From JBBRLG01 sp038231495 (GTDB lineage Bacteria; Planctomycetota; Planctomycetia; Gemmatales; Gemmataceae), in NCBI GenBank assembly GCA_038231495.1, contig JBBRLG010000226.1, positions 1 to 11,012 on the forward strand: 11,012 bases of DNA, in the 5' to 3' direction. Both the position numbers and the translations under genes were made by a program. This document shows, in pieces, positions 5,982 through 11,012 of this stretch. Every line of letters begins with the position of its first letter. Within the stretch, counting starts at the first letter, position 1. The notes under the pieces are model-generated. The model was not told the DNA's origin. It made no database searches and saw only the letters and a program-made list of their open reading frames with translations.

Positions 5982-8900
5982 ATGAGCCAGACCGGCCGAC
6001 CCCGGACTTTTTGGCGGTTCTACCTGCCGGTCGCGGGCGTCACGCTCGTCGTCCTCTTGCTCGTCTTTTTCGGCGTCGCCAAGTATTACCTTTCGTCCGG
6101 CGCCGCCGCGGCCAAGGTTTCCAACAGGCTTGAAATCATCCTCGGCATGCCCGTCAAAATCGGCTCGGCCAACATCGGCATCGCCGGCGAGTCGTCGCTG
6201 GGCAGCGTCGAAGGCTATGAACCGGGCGACACGCGGCCCGACAAGCCGTGGGTCACCGTGAAAAAAATTCAGGCCGACGTGGCCGCGCTCGACCTGCTCG
6301 GCGATGCCCAACCCAAACACGTCACGCTCAGCGGCGTCGAGCTGTACCTGCGCTTCGACAAGGCGGGCAACCTTTTGACCAAACTGCCGCACCCTGCCGG
6401 CACCGGGCCGGGCGGCGCGATCCCGCAAATTCACATCGACCAGGCACAACTCACGCTCGACCAGGAAGGCCGCCGTCCGATGGTCGTCGGCGGCTTCAGC
6501 GGCGACGTGATCGCGGAGGGTAAGCAACTTGTGCTTACGGGAACGGTGGACGACCCCTACTGGGCAAAGTGGGCGTTGACCGCGACCGCCGGGCTGGACG
6601 ACGGTGCCATCGTCCTCAACCTCAAGACGCCGCGCACGCAGGTGACCCAGGAGAAACTCGAACGCCTGCCGTTCATCGCCCCAGTGGTTTGGGAAGGCGT
6701 GCAAGCCGAGGGCGTCACGCCGGTCGATTTCACGCTGCGGTTTAATACGGGGGCCGCGGGCGTGAAGTATCGCCTGGAGACGACGCCCGAAGAAACGCAC
6801 GTCAAAGTGCCGGCGATCAAGCTGGACGCCGACCACACCAGCGGCCGGCTCGTCGTCGAGGACGCGCTGGTCGAGCTGCGCGGCGTCCAAGGCAAGTTTG
6901 TGGACGGCGACATCTTGCTGCCGACCGCCGACCTCGATTTTCGCGAGAATCCGTGGCACCTGAAGTTCGACGTGTCGGTCAAGGACTTGCAATTGCAGAA
7001 GCTGAGTGCGCTCTGGCCGTTGCCGGTGCCCAAAGATTTGAAGGGCCAGGTTACGGGCCAGGCCAAGTTGGAGGTGACGCTGGGCGACGGCAAACCGCAC
7101 ACGACGGGCAGCGGCGACGGCGTGATTAACACGAGGTTGTTCGGCCAACCCGCGCCGCTCGGACTGCACCTGCACGCTGGCGAGCAGGGTTTCCAATTCC
7201 GGTTGCCGGAGATCAAGACGGACGGGGCCGGTTTACTGCCGGTCCCGGCCGGGCCTGGAGTGGAAGCGCTTCTAACTCGCAACGCCCCCGAGCGGAAAGA
7301 GGAGAGGGGAGAAGTTGTCGAAGCCAGTGCCGCGGAAGAGCCGCCAGGCCAGGGGCCGATCGCCGATCTGGTCGGGTGGATCGCCGGGACGGTGGCCAAC
7401 GGCGGCGGCACGGTGGTGCGGCGCGTCGAGCAATTCTTCGGCACCCTCGGTGCCACAGTTCCGAAACCCAAACCGACCTACCTCGAGCTCACCCTGTCCC
7501 TCAAGGACGTGGACCTTACGAAGGTGATCGAGCAATTCGGCCTGAAATTCTCGTTCCCGGTGACGGGCAACCTGTCGTTCTCGGCGGTGGCCAGTCTGCC
7601 GGTGGACGCGCCGGGCGACCTGCGTGCTTACCGGGCGCACGGCACCGTAACCATGACGCGCCTCAACGTCGCGGGCGTGGAGGCGACCCAACTGAAGTCC
7701 CGTTTCGATTACCGTGACGGCGTGCTGGCGCTGGAGGACGTGACGGGCCAGGTTCCCGCCTCGAACGAGCAGCCGCCAGGTGCGTTCGCCGGCGACGCCC
7801 AGTTGCGGGTAACTCCCCTCGGCGACTTGACGGTGAACTTGAAACTCACGGACGTTCCCGCTGACAGCGTCTTGTCAGCAATTCCCGCGGCGTCGGGAGT
7901 CGGCGGTCGGGTGTCGGGCGAAGCGCGGGCACGCGTGCCGGTGGAGCGTCTGACCGACCCGGCGGCGTGGACGGCGACCGCGGACCTGACCGCGAACGAC
8001 GCGCGGGCGTACGGCCTTACCCTCAAGCAAGCGGCGGCTCACGTCGAGGTGGCCAACGGCCTCGCCACCGTTAGCGGGCTGCGTGGCTCGCTGCAAAACG
8101 CCCCGATAACCGGCTCCGCCCGCGTCCGGTTGCAGGGAGCCTTTCCCTACGAGGCCGTACTTAAATTGGAAAACGCGGACCTCGGCGCGCTGCAGAACCT
8201 CCGGCCCGAACTGCGGCCGCCGTTCCGACTCGCGGGACGCCTGAATCTGGAAACGGACGTGCAGGGCACCCTGTCGCCGTTTACTTATAAGGACGCCGGC
8301 AAGGTGCGGGCGGAAAACGTGGTCGTGGAAGGCGTCACGGTGGACAAGCTGAACTTCCGCTGGGAGACGGCAGCCGACCGCGTGTCGTTGCGCGACATCG
8401 ACGCCCGTCTGGCCCAAGGCCGGGCGACCGGTTCCGCCGTCGTCCCCTTGGCGGCGACGGCCCCGGCCGCGGTCGATCTCGTTCTGGAAAACGCGGAGGT
8501 GGAGCAGCTCGCGCGCCGGCTGTTGGGGCCGTCGGTGCAACTGCAGGGTCGCGCGTCGGGGTCGTACCACGCCGGGTGGACCCGCGCCGACGCCAACGGC
8601 GTGCGCGACAATACGACGCAACTTGACCTGACCACCCCCTTGCTCCGCGTCGAGGGCTTTGGTGTTCGGCAAGTGACGGCCCACGTCGATTCGCGCCGCG
8701 GCACGACGCGCTATGCGCTGACGGGCACAGCACTCGACGGCAAACTGGAACTGGCCGGCACCCTGCCGCGCCTCGGCGAAGTCGTGGCCGACGACGCGCC
8801 CGCGACCGGCCATTTGACCCTCGACAAAGGGCGGTTGAGCAAGCTGGGCGAGGCGCTGCGGCTGCCGGAGTTGCTCGACCCGCTGCGGGGCCGGGTGTCG

Positions 8901-10106
8901 CTCGACATCAATTACCGGCACGGAGCGGACGGCCTGCCCGTTGGCCGCGGCCACTTCGTCCTCGAAAACGTCCGCTGGCACTCGACCGAGATCACCGACG
9001 CCTTCCGCGGCGACCTGCAACTGCGCGGCGAGGAGGTGCGGATCACCAACCTGACGGGCGGCGTGGGCGGCGGCGAGTTAGGCGGCCGGGTAGTGCTGAA
9101 CCTCAAGAACCCCGAGCGCGGCTATTTTAACCTGACGCTCGACCGCGCCGAGGCAAGCCAGGTGGTGACGCCGGTGCAGGCGCTGCTGACCGGCGACCCG
9201 ACGGAAGCGACCGGCCCGACCGCGCCGCCGCTGCAAGGCGCGTTGCAAGTAAATTTGCGCGGCAACCTCGGTCGCGAATGGCGCGGCAGCGGCACCGTCG
9301 TCCTGACGCGCGGCAAGGTGTATGGCGTCGATGTGACCGAGTGGCGCTGGCCCGTCGATTTCACCTACCACCCGCGCCGCGGTCGCGCCCAGATCGACGT
9401 CCACGACAGCACCGCGCAGTTGGGCCAGGGCCGCGCGACCGGCGACGCCAGCTTCACGATCGGCGTCGTCTCGCGCGTGGAGGGCAGCCTGCGCTTCCAC
9501 GACCTTGACCTGCGGACGGTCTTACGGGGCGTCGGCGACGTGGGTTCGCTTGCCGCCGGGCGCGTGTCGGGCCGGCTGAAGTTCAGCGGCAACGAGGTGC
9601 GCTCGCTCGACGACGTGACCGCCACGCTCGACGCCACCCTGACGCAAACCCAGGCACTCGAATTGCCGGTGCTGCGCCTGGTCGTGCCGTACGTCCAGCC
9701 GGGCATGGGGTCGAACACGTTCCAGAAGGGCGACTTGCAAGCGCGCCTGGCGAACGGCGTGATCCGCGTGCAGCACCTGAGCCTGGCGAGCGACGCGCTC
9801 AAGCTCGTGCTGGAAGGCACGGTGACGCGCACCGGCCGGATCAGCCTCGATTCGACGGCGACGACGGGCAGCCTGACGGGGTTAAACAACGCGACGCTGT
9901 TGGTGCTGGCACGGCAAATCCCGCAGGTGGGGCCGGTGCCGGTGGCGCTGATTGCGGAGGCGAGCACGTTCCTGGCCAACCGTGTCGTGCAACTGCACAT
10001 CGGCGGCACGCTGCGCAACCCGTCCGTGCAGGTGCAGCCGGTGGCGCTATTGACCGAGGAGGCGGTGCGCCTGCTGCTCGGGCGCGTCAACGTATCTGTG
10101 CCGTGA
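5982..10106 (+). CDS. AsmA/TamB-like large membrane-anchored protein
   Basis: 1374 residues from the ATG at 5982, chosen because GGAGG at 5970-5974 sits seven bases upstream; a GTG directly precedes the ATG, and an open frame reaching back to TTG at 5907 lacks a ribosome site. A short basic N-terminus and one membrane helix (about 13-33) anchor the protein, with the rest extracytoplasmic. Residues 40-130 resemble the AsmA N-terminus (VKIGSANIG, followed by a repeated strand pattern and LRFDKAGNLL). The body is long repetitive beta structure with recurring G-x-hydrophobic and NLKLxD-like units, as in TamB/AsmA bridge proteins thought to carry phospholipids between membranes. About 1190-1374 is the AsmA-like C-terminal region, ending in a strand pair typical of the family (LHIGGTLRNPSVQVQPV). 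Residues about 429-445 are a charged linker of odd base composition, followed by a possible amphipathic helix (455-490). Lipid transfer is inferred from family. Confidence 0.88.
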   Translation: MSQTGRPRTFWRFYLPVAGVTLVVLLLVFFGVAKYYLSSGAAAAKVSNRLEIILGMPVKIGSANIGIAGESSLGSVEGYEPGDTRPDKPWVTVKKIQADVAALDLLGDAQPKHVTLSGVELYLRFDKAGNLLTKLPHPAGTGPGGAIPQIHIDQAQLTLDQEGRRPMVVGGFSGDVIAEGKQLVLTGTVDDPYWAKWALTATAGLDDGAIVLNLKTPRTQVTQEKLERLPFIAPVVWEGVQAEGVTPVDFTLRFNTGAAGVKYRLETTPEETHVKVPAIKLDADHTSGRLVVEDALVELRGVQGKFVDGDILLPTADLDFRENPWHLKFDVSVKDLQLQKLSALWPLPVPKDLKGQVTGQAKLEVTLGDGKPHTTGSGDGVINTRLFGQPAPLGLHLHAGEQGFQFRLPEIKTDGAGLLPVPAGPGVEALLTRNAPERKEERGEVVEASAAEEPPGQGPIADLVGWIAGTVANGGGTVVRRVEQFFGTLGATVPKPKPTYLELTLSLKDVDLTKVIEQFGLKFSFPVTGNLSFSAVASLPVDAPGDLRAYRAHGTVTMTRLNVAGVEATQLKSRFDYRDGVLALEDVTGQVPASNEQPPGAFAGDAQLRVTPLGDLTVNLKLTDVPADSVLSAIPAASGVGGRVSGEARARVPVERLTDPAAWTATADLTANDARAYGLTLKQAAAHVEVANGLATVSGLRGSLQNAPITGSARVRLQGAFPYEAVLKLENADLGALQNLRPELRPPFRLAGRLNLETDVQGTLSPFTYKDAGKVRAENVVVEGVTVDKLNFRWETAADRVSLRDIDARLAQGRATGSAVVPLAATAPAAVDLVLENAEVEQLARRLLGPSVQLQGRASGSYHAGWTRADANGVRDNTTQLDLTTPLLRVEGFGVRQVTAHVDSRRGTTRYALTGTALDGKLELAGTLPRLGEVVADDAPATGHLTLDKGRLSKLGEALRLPELLDPLRGRVSLDINYRHGADGLPVGRGHFVLENVRWHSTEITDAFRGDLQLRGEEVRITNLTGGVGGGELGGRVVLNLKNPERGYFNLTLDRAEASQVVTPVQALLTGDPTEATGPTAPPLQGALQVNLRGNLGREWRGSGTVVLTRGKVYGVDVTEWRWPVDFTYHPRRGRAQIDVHDSTAQLGQGRATGDASFTIGVVSRVEGSLRFHDLDLRTVLRGVGDVGSLAAGRVSGRLKFSGNEVRSLDDVTATLDATLTQTQALELPVLRLVVPYVQPGMGSNTFQKGDLQARLANGVIRVQHLSLASDALKLVLEGTVTRTGRISLDSTATTGSLTGLNNATLLVLARQIPQVGPVPVALIAEASTFLANRVVQLHIGGTLRNPSVQVQPVALLTEEAVRLLLGRVNVSVP

Positions 10107-10157
10107 ACGCGACAGCGCTGCCTTGAGGCCGTTGGCGCTTGGCGCAGACGCTTACCG

Positions 10158-10163
10158 TACAAT
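10158..10163 (+). promoter_or_regulatory. Probable -10 element of the cytochrome gene
   Basis: TACAAT in the context CCGTACAATG matches the -10 consensus at five of six positions and resembles the box before the AsmA-like gene. No good -35 is seen at 16-18 bases; TTGGCG at 10132-10137 is 20 bases away. The resulting leader would be about 130 bases long. Confidence 0.35.
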
Positions 10164-10179
10164 GCCGTATGAATTGTCA

Positions 10180-10211
10180 GGGGTGTTCGACCGCTTGCGA
10201 GCGCTGGCCCC
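10180..10211 (+). other. Possible hairpin in the cytochrome gene leader
   Basis: GGGG (10180-10183) can pair with CCCC (10208-10211), enclosing CGCT-TGCG-AGCG (192-203 of that interval). The inner piece CCGCTTGCG is shared over nine bases with the intergenic repeat arm, so this may be a decayed relative. The fold is weak and no known riboswitch pattern was recognised. Confidence 0.25.
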
Positions 10212-10301
10212 GCGACTCTGACCGAGAGGAAGGGTTCGGGCACCGCCTGCTTCGTTTCGTCGCCGTGACAACCAACGGAGTTTTGCAAAAAGGGAATCGT
10301 G

Positions 10302-10832
10302 ATGACCAAATCGCCGCGCGGCGCGTTGCTGCTGGTGGCATTCCTTGCCATTTCGAGCGCAGCTTCGGGCTGCGGAAAAACCGCGACCACGGGCGCAGGC
10401 CCCATGCCGATGGGCGGAGGGCCGCCCGGCGGCGGCGGCAACCCGAAGATAAAACAGGCCATGAACAAGATCGGCGGCAAAAGCCCGACCGCCCTGTCCG
10501 CCCGGATCAATCAGGAGTTGAATGCGGAGCCGCCGGCCTGGGAAACCATTCAGCCCCAGGCGGCGGAATACGCCAAGCTGACCGCCGAACTCGGACAAAT
10601 GGACCCGCCGAAAGGCTCGAAGGAATCGTGGACGAAGCTGACCACCGCCTTTTCGGCCTCGGCGACGGCACTCGACAAGGCCGTGCAGGCCAAGGACGTG
10701 GCCGCGGCCCGGGCGGCGGACATGCAGCTCATGGGGTCGTGCATGGACTGCCACCGCGAACACCGCGGCAGGCCCGACGGCCCCGGCGGTCCCGGCGGCC
10801 CTCCCGCACCACCCGACCCGCCCGGTCGGTGA
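10302..10832 (+). CDS. Lipoprotein class II (c'-type) cytochrome c
   Basis: 176 residues from the ATG at 10302; a GTG precedes it directly, and AGGGA at 10291-10295 is six bases upstream. The N-terminus is a lipoprotein signal peptide with lipobox ASGC and acylated Cys24, so the protein should be tethered to a membrane, facing the periplasm. A Gly/Pro/Met-rich linker (31-47) follows. Residues about 48-156 fit the four-helix class II fold: the heme site CMDCH (147-151, Cys147, Cys150, His151) lies near the C-terminus, followed by REHR as in the CxxCHxxFR pattern of c'/c556 proteins, and Met54 in KIKQAMNKIGG sits where c556 proteins carry the sixth iron ligand. A Pro/Gly tail (157-176) ends it. 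It should carry one c-type heme and move electrons or bind gas ligands; partners are unknown. A riboswitch for the next gene follows. Confidence 0.8.
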   Translation: MTKSPRGALLLVAFLAISSAASGCGKTATTGAGPMPMGGGPPGGGGNPKIKQAMNKIGGKSPTALSARINQELNAEPPAWETIQPQAAEYAKLTAELGQMDPPKGSKESWTKLTTAFSASATALDKAVQAKDVAAARAADMQLMGSCMDCHREHRGRPDGPGGPGGPPAPPDPPGR

Positions 10833-10950
10833 CGATTGAAAAAGGGTGGCGCGGCTTTGCTTTCGCAAACAATGTGACCCAGGCTTGCAGTGCGTCGGGA
10901 CGGTGCCAACCATTGGCCCGACTCCGATCGAATCGAGCCGGCGCTTTTGG

Positions 10951-11012
10951 CCGTCCTCGACAAAGGCAAACCCGTCGTGAGGCGGGGACGCAAAGCTATG
11001 GGCTCTTAACCG
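10951..11012 (+). ncRNA. c-di-GMP-I (GEMM) riboswitch, 3' end cut by the window
   Basis: The conserved GEMM core is visible in order: AAAGGCAAACC (10962-10972), a six-base-pair P1b stem CCCGTC (10971-10976) with GGCGGG (10981-10986) closed by the GNRA tetraloop GTGA (10977-10980), then GACGCAAAGC (10987-10996) and the start of the last stem, TATGGG (10997-11002). In known structures the tetraloop docks onto that final stem. Aligned to the Vibrio Vc2 aptamer, the base equivalent to G20, which contacts the ligand and separates c-di-GMP from cGAMP binders, is G10965, favouring c-di-GMP. The second ligand contact (C92) and the closing P1 strand lie outside, as do the expression platform and target gene. 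It is on the + strand, so it should control a gene just to the right. Confidence 0.88.

Noticed and set aside
5595..7196. 533-codon open frame on the - strand
   Set aside because: It spans the end of the methyltransferase, the hairpin repeat and the start of the AsmA-like gene. This is a high-GC artefact with no ribosome site or recognisable domain.
7875..9020. 381-codon open frame on the - strand
   Set aside because: Opposite-frame shadow of the AsmA-like gene, with low-complexity Arg/Gln/Gly composition.
10107..10150. Terminator after the AsmA-like gene
   Set aside because: Only short imperfect pairings (AGCGC with GCGCT) and direct GGCGC repeats are present, with no T-tract.

Overview
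The window comes from a high-GC bacterium. It most resembles a planctomycete of the Gemmata group: trypsin/PDZ proteases, TIM-barrel sugar isomerases, very large AsmA-like proteins, lipoprotein cytochromes and many GC-rich palindromes between genes are all typical of that group. This assignment is inference from gene content and style. No rRNA, tRNA or other marker gene is present.

All six convincing protein genes, plus one small hypothetical gene, lie on the + strand. Bases 1-490 hold no convincing gene, only three inverted repeats. They are followed by a secreted HtrA-like serine protease with two PDZ domains (491-2008), a sugar phosphate isomerase/epimerase-type TIM barrel (2064-2888), a 12-helix MFS transporter (3000-4547), an 89-residue hypothetical protein (4566-4835), a SAM-dependent methyltransferase (4965-5759), a membrane-anchored AsmA/TamB-like giant (5982-10106) and a lipoprotein class II (c'-like) cytochrome with a C-terminal CxxCH (10302-10832). 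The window ends inside a c-di-GMP-I (GEMM) riboswitch (about 10951-11012), whose aptamer 3' end and target gene lie outside.

The genes do not form an obvious single pathway. The isomerase and the sugar-type MFS transporter may act on the same carbohydrate, and the 18-base gap from the transporter to the small gene suggests co-transcription. The protease and the AsmA-like protein are both cell-envelope functions. The methyltransferase, the AsmA-like gene and the cytochrome gene each have their own leader with a TACAAT-like or TACACT-like -10 box.

A family of GC-rich palindromes punctuates the intergenic spaces. The arm GCCGCTTGCGGCTTTGC appears as full hairpins after the isomerase and after the methyltransferase, as a single arm after the small gene, and as a variant 40-bp perfect palindrome between protease and isomerase. 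The last sits exactly between a strong Shine-Dalgarno sequence and the isomerase start codon. That arrangement and the terminal riboswitch are the most interesting signals here.
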